47,464 bases of DNA from a virus. The position numbers and the translations under genes were made by a program. The notes beneath the pieces were generated by a model. The model worked only from the letters and a program-made list of their open reading frames with translations, was not told the DNA's origin and made no database searches. Of the stretch, positions 37,504 to 46,308 are shown in pieces (within the stretch, counting starts at the first letter, position 1; every line of letters begins with the position of its first letter). Where the stretch lies: the IMG/VR virus record IMGVR_UViG_3300006990_003274, positions 1-47,464 of that record; one strand, given 5' to 3'.

Positions 37504-37511
37504 TATTTATA
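37504..37511 (-). promoter_or_regulatory. T4-late promoter TATAAATA for porin
   Basis: Exact TATAAATA on the minus strand about 97 bases before the porin start, just after the tmRNA 3' region. Confidence 0.55.
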
Positions 37512-37514
37512 GAG

Positions 37515-37850
37515 TGTGGGGAAAGAGTTAAAGTACGACTTTTCTGTTGCTAGGTAAGTCGCCAACCCCGAGCGATTATGCCGCTAGGGCGAAATCCTCA
37601 TTGACAGCGAAGTCATTAAGTGCACCGAAGTTCACGAAAGTAAATTCGCCGTTGTTTATATTTGCTTTTGCAATTATAAGTTTCGTTCGCGTTAACCGAG
37701 CTTACATCCGGGCAACTCCACTCTTCTACTAATCCGCCTGTCGATCCCATGTCATCCCCATCATAAGCACACTCAGTAAATGTGTTTATGGTGGAGATGC
37801 CGGGAATTGAACCCGGGTCCAGCTCGTCGTTTGAATTGCTTCAACGTTAC
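37515..37850 (-). ncRNA. ssrA: Circularly permuted two-piece tmRNA
   Basis: Order on the minus strand: acceptor piece (about 37850-37789) with T-loop GGGTTCAATTCCC and encoded CCA; a 29-base intervening piece (37788-37760); then the coding piece starting GGGGATGACATGGGATCGACAG. GGGGATG pairs with CATCTCC of the acceptor piece. This permutation, cut out during maturation, is the alphaproteobacterial layout. The tag reads ALNDFAVNEDFALAA (37623-37579) then TAA, with a ClpXP-type ALAA end. Pseudoknot arms (GGGG/CCCC, GCGACTT/AAGTCGT) follow; the 3' limit is approximate. Confidence 0.9.
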
Positions 37851-37857
37851 ATTTATA

Positions 37858-37886
37858 TTTATACAGTCTTTTTAGAGAGATGTCAA
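37858..37886 (-). promoter_or_regulatory. Sigma70-type promoter for tmRNA
   Basis: TTGACA, 17 bases, TATAAA; the start site near 37851 coincides with the acceptor-piece 5' end. The -10 also forms part of TATAAATA, so early and late use are both possible. Confidence 0.75.
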
Positions 37887-38252
37887 GAGAAGAATGTAAG
37901 AAAGATAACAAGTATAATGCAATATTTGATCTATTGACTGTGTTACCCAATAACTATTGTCTGACGGTGTCCATTTATATCTTTTGACTATTTTTGTTTT
38001 ATAATGATCAATAGCAAAATGAAGTATATAATCTAGTAATGCAATTATAATAGCATTTACAAAGTTAAATGTAATTAATAATATAACAAGAAATGTTCCT
38101 ACACTATGATCACCGGCATGAATGTATCCTTTAGAACTTCTAAGGTCGCCTTTGTCTCCTGGTAGGTTACGGAAAGATTGCAATGCCAAATCAGCAATAG
38201 CATGTTTAACAAACAGTCCCCAAAGCAATAATAAACTTTCTATCATGCCCAT
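37872..38252 (-). CDS. DUF3307-family membrane protein
   Basis: 126 residues, mostly hydrophobic with three to four TMs. GLFVKHAIADLALQS, GYIHAGDHSVGTFLV, ALLDYILHFAIDHYKTKIVKRYKW and QSIDQILHYTCYLSYI contain the conserved His/Asp pattern (HxGDH, DxxxHxxxDxxK, DQxLH) of DUF3307. Function unknown. AAGGAG lies 8 bases before the ATG; its 3' end overlaps the tmRNA promoter. Confidence 0.75.
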   Translation of the reverse strand: MGMIESLLLLWGLFVKHAIADLALQSFRNLPGDKGDLRSSKGYIHAGDHSVGTFLVILLITFNFVNAIIIALLDYILHFAIDHYKTKIVKRYKWTPSDNSYWVTQSIDQILHYTCYLSYILLLTSL

Positions 38253-38267
38253 TGGACTATCTCCTTA

Positions 38268-38483
38268 CTATTCTGGTGTGTGGATAATTGCTATATCAAT
38301 TGCTACAGGCTTGCCATTATGGTCGTCAAGTTCATAGTCGATAACCATGCCTTCAACTACCTTCTTAACGCCTGCTTTACGAAACTCTGAAATGTGTACA
38401 AATAGATCCGCTTGTCCTTCGTCACGTGAAATGAAACCATATCCTTTAACGTGATTGTACCATTTTAATTTGCCCTGCTTCAT
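38268..38483 (-). CDS. Cold-shock domain protein
   Basis: 71 residues, CspA size. MKQGKLKWYNHVKGYGFISRDE holds RNP1 (KGYGFI) and ADLFVHISEF holds RNP2, then the C-terminal barrel strands. Single-stranded RNA/DNA chaperone. GAAGGG precedes the ATG. A strong stem lies just upstream in the leader. Confidence 0.92.
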   Translation of the reverse strand: MKQGKLKWYNHVKGYGFISRDEGQADLFVHISEFRKAGVKKVVEGMVIDYELDDHNGKPVAIDIAIIHTPE

Positions 38484-38500
38484 GTCTTGCCCTTCTTAAA

Positions 38501-38537
38501 GTATACAGGGCGTAGAAACAATTCCTACGCCCTATAC
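38501..38537 (-). promoter_or_regulatory. Leader hairpin before cold-shock gene
   Basis: Thirteen-pair stem GTATA-GGGCGTAG / CTACGCCCTATAC with a 2-base bulge and a 9-base loop, no T-run, ending about 18 bases before the ATG. Could be an RNase-processing, stability or temperature element. Confidence 0.5.
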
Positions 38538-38545
38538 AGTATTTA

Positions 38546-38722
38546 TTACATATTATTCTTTTTTTCTTGGATCTCAGCTCGCTTTGCTTTTGCAAGTTTA
38601 CCCATTTCGCCTAGTGCTTTTCTAGCTCTAGCCGCGGCCGCTTTAGTACCGCCTTCAAATTTATCGTTTTCTGCTAGGTATGCTTCATACTGTGCAACGA
38701 TTTGTTCGTGAATTGTTGACAT
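38546..38722 (-). CDS. Small basic protein with histone-H1-like Ala/Lys tail
   Basis: 58 residues: MSTIHEQIVAQYEAYLAEND, then GGTKAAAARARKALGEMGKLAKAKRAEIQEKK. The Ala/Lys/Arg-rich helix resembles short DNA-compacting or core proteins of phages. AAGGAG precedes the ATG by 7 bases. Confidence 0.6.
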   Translation of the reverse strand: MSTIHEQIVAQYEAYLAENDKFEGGTKAAAARARKALGEMGKLAKAKRAEIQEKKNNM

Positions 38723-38734
38723 CTTTATCTCCTT

Positions 38735-39025
38735 TTAGTTAATCTTTATGCCGGTTGTTGATTCAATGTATTGGTCTGCCATTCCTTTTTCAGTCTTAGC
38801 AATAAACACGATAGTTGATAAGTTAATATCTAGTTCACTATCGCGACCAACAGTAAAAGTAAACGGCACCATGCCGATACCGTCTTTAGTCATAGTCAAA
38901 GCCATAGGCTTTTTAACTTTCATCGAATCTGTTTCTTTTTTTACTAGGCGTGCAATTACTTCTTCACCTGCTACAGTTTTAAAACTAATTGTGTCGCCGT
39001 CTTTATATGTGTTTTCTAATAACAT
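38735..39025 (-). CDS. Sm/SH3-like small phage protein
   Basis: 96 residues from ATG 39025, with GGGGAGAG overlapping the glutaredoxin stop region. Five-strand pattern (DGDTISFKTVAGEEVIARLVKKETDSMKVKKPMALTMTKDGIGMVPF) typical of Sm-like or SH3 barrels in marine T4-like phages. Possible RNA binding. Confidence 0.55.
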   Translation of the reverse strand: MLLENTYKDGDTISFKTVAGEEVIARLVKKETDSMKVKKPMALTMTKDGIGMVPFTFTVGRDSELDINLSTIVFIAKTEKGMADQYIESTTGIKIN

Positions 39026-39026
39026 A

Positions 39027-39305
39027 TTATGATAAGCTCTCCCCTGTTCCGTTCCATCCTGTTTGATCAATGTAGGAAACTAATGCTTCATAGCCTCCAA
39101 TGTGTTGATCGCTAATAAAGATTTGCGGAGCAGTCCTTGGTGCTGGCAATCCCTTCTCTTCAAAGAGTGCCATTAATTGACTTGGCTGTATATCTGTGCC
39201 AATACTTTTTGCTTCGTAAGTAACGTTCATCTTATCCATTAATGCTTTTGCTTTAACGCAAGAAGGACAGTTAGGCTTACTGTATATCACTACTGACTGT
39301 GTCAT
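39027..39305 (-). CDS. Glutaredoxin
   Basis: 92 residues. Active site CPSC (KPNCPSCVKAK), cis-Pro in APQIFISD, and GGYEAL glutathione-site loop. Provides electrons to ribonucleotide reductase. It overlaps nrdB by four bases. Confidence 0.92.
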   Translation of the reverse strand: MTQSVVIYSKPNCPSCVKAKALMDKMNVTYEAKSIGTDIQPSQLMALFEEKGLPAPRTAPQIFISDQHIGGYEALVSYIDQTGWNGTGESLS

Positions 39306-40405
39306 AGACTAAATCCTTTCAGTGAATCCTTGTCTACGTCTTGTTTGATACCGCCAATGATATACGACTCTACTTCAGTCTCTTGTGGAGCCACTTGTAA
39401 TCCTGACGAACTCAACCAATGCTGTGTCCAAGGTAGTGGGTTAGTGTTTAGTGGACGATCATAAATTGGTTTGTAACCAAGTGCTTTAAGCCTACGGTTA
39501 GCAATATACTCAACATAATGATACAACAGTTCTTCGTTAAGTCCGATGATAGCACCGTCTTTAAACAAATAGTCTGCCCACGCTTTTTCTTCGTTAACGC
39601 ATTCACGCCACATGTCTAATACTTCTTCTTCACACTCTTTAGCAATATCAGCAAACTCTTTATCGTCAAGTCCTTTGATCCAATTCTTAAGAACAGAAGT
39701 TGATAGGTTCAAATGTGTTGCTTCGTCTCTTGCAATCAACGAAATAATTTTTGCACTGCCTTCCATAACTTTGGATTCAGCAAAGGCAAATGTGCAAGCA
39801 AAGGAAACGTAGAAACGTAGTCCTTCAAGAATGTTAACATTGTGCATTGCTAAAAATAGTTTCTTTTTAACATCACGCATGTTACCTTCTTTACGATGGA
39901 TGTAAGCATCCGCCGCTTCTGTAAACGCATCGTAGTTTTTAGTAACTGCGGTAGCACGTTTTAGAATTTCTTTATCATCTAAGATTGTATCAAATACTTC
40001 AGTAGGATCTGAATACACGTTCTTCATAATATGTGTATATGAGCGTGAATGGATTGTTTCAAAAAAGTCCCAAGTAACAATACAACCTTCTAGCTCAGGT
40101 AGTGATACATGTGGCAAGAATGCCAAACTAGGACCACGTCCTTGTACACTATCTAATAGTGTTTGATATTTTAAGTTACTAGTAAAGATATGTTTTTGTT
40201 CTGGTCTAAAGTTAGCAAAGTCTGCTCTATCTTTTTGCAAACTAACTTCTTCTGGTCTCCAAAAATATCCTAGCATAGTTTGATTCAATTTATCAAACTC
40301 TGGGAACTTAAACACATCATAACGCTGTGTGTTTTGATCAGGTCCAAAGAACATTGTGCTCTTGGTGAAGTCTACCTTCTCTTGATTAAATACTGTTTTT
40401 GCCAT
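39302..40405 (-). CDS. nrdB: Ribonucleotide reductase class I small subunit
   Basis: 367 residues. Diiron ligands lie in the LLDSVQGRGP, ETIH (EGCIVTWDFFETIHSRSY), LEGLRFY and ARDEATH motifs. The radical Tyr is present in ETIHSRSYTH, so it is a standard class Ia enzyme, not a metal variant. It makes the tyrosyl radical used by NrdA. Order nrdA-nrdB-grx is phage-like. It has its own promoter. Confidence 0.96.
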   Translation of the reverse strand: MAKTVFNQEKVDFTKSTMFFGPDQNTQRYDVFKFPEFDKLNQTMLGYFWRPEEVSLQKDRADFANFRPEQKHIFTSNLKYQTLLDSVQGRGPSLAFLPHVSLPELEGCIVTWDFFETIHSRSYTHIMKNVYSDPTEVFDTILDDKEILKRATAVTKNYDAFTEAADAYIHRKEGNMRDVKKKLFLAMHNVNILEGLRFYVSFACTFAFAESKVMEGSAKIISLIARDEATHLNLSTSVLKNWIKGLDDKEFADIAKECEEEVLDMWRECVNEEKAWADYLFKDGAIIGLNEELLYHYVEYIANRRLKALGYKPIYDRPLNTNPLPWTQHWLSSSGLQVAPQETEVESYIIGGIKQDVDKDSLKGFSL

Positions 40406-40433
40406 CTCTTTTCCTTTATCTCATAACTGTACT

Positions 40434-40462
40434 ATAATAACATCATTGTATCAGCATGTCAA
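40434..40462 (-). promoter_or_regulatory. Sigma70-type promoter for nrdB-grx
   Basis: AGG-TTGACA, 17 bases, TATTAT between nrdA and nrdB, giving extra nrdB expression. Confidence 0.8.
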
Positions 40463-40465
40463 CCT

Positions 40466-42775
40466 TTAAATTGCACATGCCTCGCAATATTCTTCATATT
40501 CTTCATTTGACCCTGCAAATTCTTCTCTTGCAAGTGGTTGTTCTGCAACATCTGCCATATCACCATCTGTCTTATAATCATAAGTGTTTTGGTAGTATGA
40601 TGTTTTCCATCCATACTTATACGTGTTTAACAAATCACCTATCATAACACTCATTGGCACTTCATTATTGTCAAAGTGTGTAGGATTGTAACTCCAGTTA
40701 CCACTAATTGCTTGGTCAAAGAACTTTTGCATTACTGCTACGATATTGATATAACCTTCGTTACTTGGCATATCCCATAGTAGTGTGTAGTGTTGCTTTA
40801 GTGTAGTATACTGTGGAACAACCTGCTTAAGAGGCCCTTTTTTGCTTTTCTTAACGGACAAGTAGCCTCTAGGTGGTTCGATTCCGTTGGTAGCGTTCGA
40901 CACAACGGAACTACTCTCCGAAGGCATCTGTGCGGACAATGTTGAGTGCCGTAGCCCGTGTTCCTTGATGTCTTTGCGTAAAGTATTCCAATCATAATTT
41001 AATTTAAACTTTCCTAACTCATCGACTTCTTTTTTGTAAGTATCGATTGGCATAATGCCTTCTGAGTATTTAGTGCGACTAAAGTATTCACATGCACCAC
41101 GCTCTTTTGCAATGCTATTACTTGCTTTTAGTAAGTAGTATTGGAATGCTTCTGTTAGATTGTGTACTAATTTCCATGCTTCTTTATCATCATACTTGAC
41201 ATGATTCTTTGCAAGATAATGTGCTAGTCCAATGTAGCCTACGCCCAATGAACGTCTTGCTTTTGTACTAATCTCTGCCGCTTTAATTGGATAACGTTGA
41301 TAATCAATAATTTCTTCTAATGCTCTTACTGCTAGTTCACATAGTTCTTCTAAGTCATCTAACTCTCTTAGTGTACCAACATTGATAGCTGACAAAATAC
41401 ATAAAGCAATTTCACCTTCTTCGTCATCAATATGATCAAGTGGCTTAGTAGGCAGTGTAATCTCTTGACACAAGTTACTCATGTATACTTTGTCTTTGAA
41501 TGAGCTGTGTGTATTACAATGATCAACATTCATAATATAAATGCGTCCTGTTTCAGCACGTTCTTTGATCAACGCAGAAAACAAATCCATTGCTGGGATA
41601 GAATGTTTCTTAATGCTTGTCTTACGCTCATACATTTCATACAGTTCTTTAAACTTATCAGCATCACCAAAGTATGCTTCATACAATCCTGGTACATCAT
41701 GTGGCGAGAAAAGAGTTATGTTTCCGCTGGTTAATAATCTTTCATACATAGTTTTATTAAGTTGAATAGAATAATCTAACTTACGTACACGATTATCTTC
41801 TGTGCCTTTGTTGTTTTTCAACACAAGAATGTCTTCAATCTCTTGATGCCAAAACGGGAAGTGTGTAGTAGCACTTCCGCCACGTACACCATTTTGTGTA
41901 CAACAACGTACTGTTGCTTCGAACTTTTTAAGGAACGGAACCACACCTGTGTGTGCAACCTCTCCACCTCTAATCTTAGAGTTTACTCCTCTAATTCTTC
42001 CTGCGTTGATTCCGATGCCTGCCCTTTGCGCCGTATAACGTCCAATAGACATATCGCTGGCAAAGATGCTATCAAGGGTATCGTCAGAGTCAACAAGAAC
42101 GCAACTTGCAAACTGCCTGACAGGGGTCCTGACGCCTGCCATGACTGGCGTTGGGATATTGATTTTAAATAATGAGGTCGAGTCATAATATCTCCTTACA
42201 TAATGTAACCTATCTTCTTTAGGATAGTTAGCAAACAATGTAGCCGCAATCATCATATACATATGTTGTGGGGTTTCAAATAACTCTCCTGTTGAACGAT
42301 CCTGTACTAGGTACTTGTCAACTACTTGACGTAGTCCTGCATAGGTAAAGTTCTCATCACGCTTGTGGTGAATGTATGAATCCAACTTAGCAAACTCATC
42401 ATCAGTATATGAATTTAGTATTTCTGGATCGTATATATTGCGTTCAATATTTTTAGTAATCATCTCTCTAAGGGAAATCTTTTCAAAGCTACCATACACA
42501 TCTTTATACACACCGTACAATAACAAACGTGCCGCCGCATATTGATAATTTGGCTGTTCAAGTGTAATCAAATCATTTGCTGATCTAACTAATAAGTCTT
42601 GAATTTCTTTTGTTGTCATGCCGTCTGCAAATTGAATACCTGCGTTCATTTGAATAAGACTACTACTCACACCTGCCAGTCCTTCACATGCAAAATTTAC
42701 TACTTTGTGGATTTTTTGAATATCCAACGGCATTGTTTCTCCGTTGCGTTTTAGAATATTTAGGTTTGTTTTCAT
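40466..42775 (-). CDS. nrdA: Ribonucleotide reductase class I large subunit
   Basis: 769 residues. N-terminal ATP-cone (ILKRNGETMPLDIQKIHKVVNFACEG), active-site Cys in RQFASCVLVDSDDT, NLCQEITLPTKP with the second Cys, SAINVGTL, and a C-terminal redox pair YCEACAI. Reduces NDPs to dNDPs with NrdB. AAGGGAAG lies before ATG. Confidence 0.96.
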   Translation of the reverse strand: MKTNLNILKRNGETMPLDIQKIHKVVNFACEGLAGVSSSLIQMNAGIQFADGMTTKEIQDLLVRSANDLITLEQPNYQYAAARLLLYGVYKDVYGSFEKISLREMITKNIERNIYDPEILNSYTDDEFAKLDSYIHHKRDENFTYAGLRQVVDKYLVQDRSTGELFETPQHMYMMIAATLFANYPKEDRLHYVRRYYDSTSLFKINIPTPVMAGVRTPVRQFASCVLVDSDDTLDSIFASDMSIGRYTAQRAGIGINAGRIRGVNSKIRGGEVAHTGVVPFLKKFEATVRCCTQNGVRGGSATTHFPFWHQEIEDILVLKNNKGTEDNRVRKLDYSIQLNKTMYERLLTSGNITLFSPHDVPGLYEAYFGDADKFKELYEMYERKTSIKKHSIPAMDLFSALIKERAETGRIYIMNVDHCNTHSSFKDKVYMSNLCQEITLPTKPLDHIDDEEGEIALCILSAINVGTLRELDDLEELCELAVRALEEIIDYQRYPIKAAEISTKARRSLGVGYIGLAHYLAKNHVKYDDKEAWKLVHNLTEAFQYYLLKASNSIAKERGACEYFSRTKYSEGIMPIDTYKKEVDELGKFKLNYDWNTLRKDIKEHGLRHSTLSAQMPSESSSVVSNATNGIEPPRGYLSVKKSKKGPLKQVVPQYTTLKQHYTLLWDMPSNEGYINIVAVMQKFFDQAISGNWSYNPTHFDNNEVPMSVMIGDLLNTYKYGWKTSYYQNTYDYKTDGDMADVAEQPLAREEFAGSNEEYEEYCEACAI

Positions 42776-42807
42776 CTTACTTTACTTCCCTTTGATTTAA
42801 AAAATAT

Positions 42808-43233
42808 TTAGTGTAGCGGAGGCAGTTGGATCACCTTTTGTGATACAATGCTTTGCGGTATTGAGTTGCTTGATGATACTTCGTCGTTATATCCTAAAAC
42901 AATACTTCCGTCCAAATACACTAGGTACATGTTTACTTCTTTTTCTATGTCCTTACTGATATGTATCTCTACTTTTGCCTGGCTAAACCTATCAGTTAAC
43001 TGTAAAGTATAGCCGCATAATAGTGCAATTTCATACTCAGTAAACGACTTGTTTTCAATCAAGTGCCACGGAAGTGCCACGCTTTCAGGATCCCATGGAT
43101 TCTGTTTACGAGTACTTCTTGGTAGGCTCTGGATAAAATCGTTTAGTACCCGGAAAGGCTCATAGGCTGACTCAAGGTCTTCCCTTACTTCTTTCCAGAC
43201 TCGTACTTTGTCTTCAAATTTTAATTCATGCAT
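42808..43233 (-). CDS. Hypothetical protein adjoining the tailspike
   Basis: 141 residues. Helical N-terminus (HELKFEDKVRVWKEVREDLESAYEPFRVLNDFI), then WDPESVALPWHLIE, CGYTLQLTDRF, and a beta-rich tail. Start overlaps the tailspike stop. Possibly a fibre chaperone because of position, but this is inference. Confidence 0.5.
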   Translation of the reverse strand: MHELKFEDKVRVWKEVREDLESAYEPFRVLNDFIQSLPRSTRKQNPWDPESVALPWHLIENKSFTEYEIALLCGYTLQLTDRFSQAKVEIHISKDIEKEVNMYLVYLDGSIVLGYNDEVSSSNSIPQSIVSQKVIQLPPLH

Positions 43234-44849
43234 TAACTTCGAACTTTGATTTTGTAGTTAAACTCACCTTGATCGTTTGTAATAGAGTTTAACATAGAAA
43301 CTATGATCGTGTCAACCCCTAAATTGCCATCTGTGTTAACAGTTGCGGCAGTAAAGGTTAATGCATTTTCGTAGTTACTATCTCCTTGATAATTGTATTC
43401 ATCTTCAAATAATAGTGTGTTTGTACTAACATCTAACATGATAGTCATTGTACCGCTACGTTGTGCATTTGCTATTGAACTCGAATAGTTATATTCTATG
43501 TTATAAGTTCGACTGTAGTCACCTGGTAATCTAAAGAAGTAAGTGGACGAAGTCGCCTCTTGCACTTCTAGATTATTAAGGCCGCCAAGTGTAGCATTTA
43601 CTTTGCCTTTAATCTCTGATACATATTTGTATGTTGAGATATATGTTTGATTGTAACCAAGGTCAGCAGTTCTAGCAAAGTAATCTTCTACACTAGAGTT
43701 GCCTGCTTTGTTATAATCAATTACGCTGAATTGTGCATTACCTTCGTTACCACCCATGTTACCCACATTTTCAAAATTATTATGTGAGCTTATGTTGTTG
43801 ATACCTTGTGTAATTACAATAGCTTCTTTGTCAATGTCTGTAAAAGAACTTTGACTAATTTTATTCTTACATGGAGCAGTTGATTGTCCTTGAGCACCTA
43901 ATGCTGTTCCTTCACCAAACAATGCTCCGTATCCTAGATTCATAAAATAACTACAATGCCAATGGTTGTTATAGATATCATCGTCACTAGCAATACCAAC
44001 ACTAAGTCCGCTAAACATAATATGATCGAACTTGTTCTTTTGTGTTCCTACTAATGCACTTAATGATTCTAATTCAATTCCTGCATTGTCTGTAGTGATT
44101 GCTGTTCCTGTTGTCCAAGGACCTGTAATTTTAATTTCTTTAAAGTGGCTGTTCTTACAACTTTGTAATTTCACTGCTGGTTGTGCAGTTGCTACAGTTG
44201 TAATTGTAAATCCTTCTAAATGAATATTAGTTGCTTGATTTAATGTTGTACTAGTACTATCATCAGCATAGTTACCTGGTGTACTTGAACTGTTTACTGT
44301 TTGAAATACAGGAGCATTGCCTGTCATATTAAACTTAGTCTTGTCCATACCATCACCGTATATTGTTGTATAAGGTGGTAGGTAAATTGTTGCTGATACT
44401 TTGTATAATCCTGCTGGAATATATAATCTTACACGACTTTGCTCTGTGCCTTTAGTTGAACTATTAATATACAGTTGATCAATAGCTCTTTGTATTGCTA
44501 CAGTTTCGTCTGTTGCTCCATCACCTGTTGCACCAAATGATTTAATATTAACAATTTCATCTAGTCTAGATTGTAATGTTCTTTTAACAGGAGAAGTTGA
44601 ACTTGGTCCTGTTTGAACTGTTACACCATTTAAGTAGGTGTAGGTGTTTGCTAGTGTAAATAGGTCATCATGCTCTGTGATAATCTTTGTGTTACCTACT
44701 GCTGGTGATCCTTCTGCAACACTACCGTTACCAATATATAATGCACGATTGTCTACTGCCCAACCAAATTCACCTCCAGCTAATTGTGGAATACCATTTG
44801 TGCCCTTACCACGTCTAACTTGGATTCTTGAAATTTGTACGACTGCCAT
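43233..44849 (-). CDS. Tailspike/tail fibre with pectate-lyase-like beta-helix
   Basis: 538 residues. N-terminal domain SRIQVRRGKGTNGIPQLAGGEFGWAVDNRALYIGNG is a phage-fibre head seen in T4-like marine phages. It is followed by a helix-rich linker and NIKSFGATGDGATDETVAIQRAID, the start of a right-handed parallel beta-helix (pectate_lyase_3), running to about residue 400, then a beta-rich tip. Probably binds or cleaves surface glycans. AAGGAG before the ATG and a late GATAAATA upstream support late expression. Confidence 0.85.
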   Translation of the reverse strand: MAVVQISRIQVRRGKGTNGIPQLAGGEFGWAVDNRALYIGNGSVAEGSPAVGNTKIITEHDDLFTLANTYTYLNGVTVQTGPSSTSPVKRTLQSRLDEIVNIKSFGATGDGATDETVAIQRAIDQLYINSSTKGTEQSRVRLYIPAGLYKVSATIYLPPYTTIYGDGMDKTKFNMTGNAPVFQTVNSSSTPGNYADDSTSTTLNQATNIHLEGFTITTVATAQPAVKLQSCKNSHFKEIKITGPWTTGTAITTDNAGIELESLSALVGTQKNKFDHIMFSGLSVGIASDDDIYNNHWHCSYFMNLGYGALFGEGTALGAQGQSTAPCKNKISQSSFTDIDKEAIVITQGINNISSHNNFENVGNMGGNEGNAQFSVIDYNKAGNSSVEDYFARTADLGYNQTYISTYKYVSEIKGKVNATLGGLNNLEVQEATSSTYFFRLPGDYSRTYNIEYNYSSSIANAQRSGTMTIMLDVSTNTLLFEDEYNYQGDSNYENALTFTAATVNTDGNLGVDTIIVSMLNSITNDQGEFNYKIKVRS

Positions 44850-44869
44850 TATATGCTCCTTATTTTATA

Positions 44870-44877
44870 TATTTATC
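44870..44877 (-). promoter_or_regulatory. Late-type promoter GATAAATA for tailspike
   Basis: GATAAATA at the end of the nuclease gene, 20 bases before the tailspike ATG. Confidence 0.6.
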
Positions 44878-45553
44878 CATGTTTGTCGTAATACTGATAC
44901 ACTCTATCCCACCACATTTGTTCATACTTGTCAAACTCGTCTGGCCATACATCAAACTGTTGATACTGTAGGTCTCTTGAACACATAAAGATGTGTCCTT
45001 CACGTATGTTGGTGCCAAATACTTCGTTGTGAGCGAGAGCATAGGCTGTGAGCTGTAAGTAATAGTCTTCAACCCATTCAGGCTTTTTAGGCTTGTTTGT
45101 TTGTTTAAAATCCATTATACAAGGCTGTCCTTTATACTGTCCAACCAAGTCAGTTGTACCTGCATATAATTTAGGATGGAATAAGTTTATCTCTGATCCC
45201 CATATTTCGTCAACATCGACCATAGCGTTGTCACGGATCTGTTCAGCCATCTTGTGAGCTTGCTGTGCATAAGGGTTAGATCCAGGTGTAGGCCATTCGC
45301 CAAAGTCAACATAGTCTTCCAAATACTTGTGCATACGTGTACCAACACTGGCCGCTTCAGTAACAATTTCTTGTGCTTTTGCTTCACCTACACGTTTGCG
45401 CCATGCAATTAAATGGGTCTTATCTTTCGTTTTATCAAGGATAGTTGTAACACTTGCGACAGCGTTTCCGTCTGGACATGCGTATAAACGCTTGCCATTT
45501 ATCTGTTTACGTTTGATTTCTTTGTAGTCGTACTTCTCTATAATTAAACTCAT
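44873..45553 (-). CDS. PD-(D/E)XK nuclease
   Basis: 226 residues. Catalytic core AGTTDLVGQYKGQPCIMDFKQTNKPKK (Asp, then D-x-K) and the QxxxY helix DYYLQLTAYALAHNE are as in RecB/Cas4/lambda-exo-like nucleases. The N-terminal region (SVTTILDKTKDKTHLIAWRKR) is typical of PDDEXK_1. No iron-sulfur cysteines are seen, so not a full Cas4. Possible recombination or host-DNA degradation role. Overlaps hemC by one base. Confidence 0.85.
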   Translation of the reverse strand: MSLIIEKYDYKEIKRKQINGKRLYACPDGNAVASVTTILDKTKDKTHLIAWRKRVGEAKAQEIVTEAASVGTRMHKYLEDYVDFGEWPTPGSNPYAQQAHKMAEQIRDNAMVDVDEIWGSEINLFHPKLYAGTTDLVGQYKGQPCIMDFKQTNKPKKPEWVEDYYLQLTAYALAHNEVFGTNIREGHIFMCSRDLQYQQFDVWPDEFDKYEQMWWDRVYQYYDKHG

Positions 45554-46308
45554 TAGTTCTCCGTGTAGTATACTGCTTCCAGCTTTATTGGATTGCTACC
45601 TGTTGCATGACCTGCAACTTTTGTAGAACAATCTCCGCCTATTCCTTTTAGTAATGCTCTTTCTAATTGTGCCTGTTCGTATGTTAGTTTATGATTTGCT
45701 TTGCTTACAATAGCATTTGTTGCTTCATCATCCTTGCGTGTCTGTAGTGCAATAATTCCTTGTCCAACTGCTGGCACTATGCTAGTCAAACGTTCGTAAT
45801 CTCTTTTGATACCTAGTGCATCTAATCCTGCTTCTGCAAGTACAATAGCATCATATTCACCTGCATCTAACTTTGCAAGTCTTGTATCAATGTTACCACG
45901 TATAGGTTTAACTTGCACATTAATTCCAGCATACAGTTGTTCTAGTTGTGCTTTGCGTCTTGGACTACTAGTACCTATTACAAAGCCGTCAAATACTTTA
46001 CCTATCAATACATCATGTGGCCTATTACGTTTTAACACTGCACATATATGTAAGTCAGGATGTTCTATATCTCCTGGCATATCTTTTAAACTGTGTACAC
46101 CAACATCAATAAGCCCGTGCTTCAATCCGTATTCAATAGCATTACAGAATACACCTTTACCACCTATCTCATGTATAGGAGTATCAGGATTGAGATCACC
46201 ATCTGTTTGTATTACTTCAATAGTTCCTTGGCCCATTGCTTTTATAGCCTTGTCAGCATATGCTAATGCTAACTTACTACCACGCACACCTACTCTAATC
46301 AATGTCAA
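45553..46308 (-). CDS. hemC: Hydroxymethylbilane synthase
   Basis: 251 residues against about 310 in bacteria. IRVGVRGSKLALAYA, GGKGVFCNAIEYGL, VGVHSLKDMPGD (catalytic Asp region), IGTSSPRRKAQL, IRGNIDTRL, EAGLDALG and the dipyrromethane-cofactor Cys in GIGGDCSTKVAGHA are all present. Domain 3 is shortened after the cofactor loop. Converts porphobilinogen to hydroxymethylbilane, upstream of heme, which the phage heme oxygenase then opens. Confidence 0.93.
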   Translation of the reverse strand: MTLIRVGVRGSKLALAYADKAIKAMGQGTIEVIQTDGDLNPDTPIHEIGGKGVFCNAIEYGLKHGLIDVGVHSLKDMPGDIEHPDLHICAVLKRNRPHDVLIGKVFDGFVIGTSSPRRKAQLEQLYAGINVQVKPIRGNIDTRLAKLDAGEYDAIVLAEAGLDALGIKRDYERLTSIVPAVGQGIIALQTRKDDEATNAIVSKANHKLTYEQAQLERALLKGIGGDCSTKVAGHATGSNPIKLEAVYYTEN

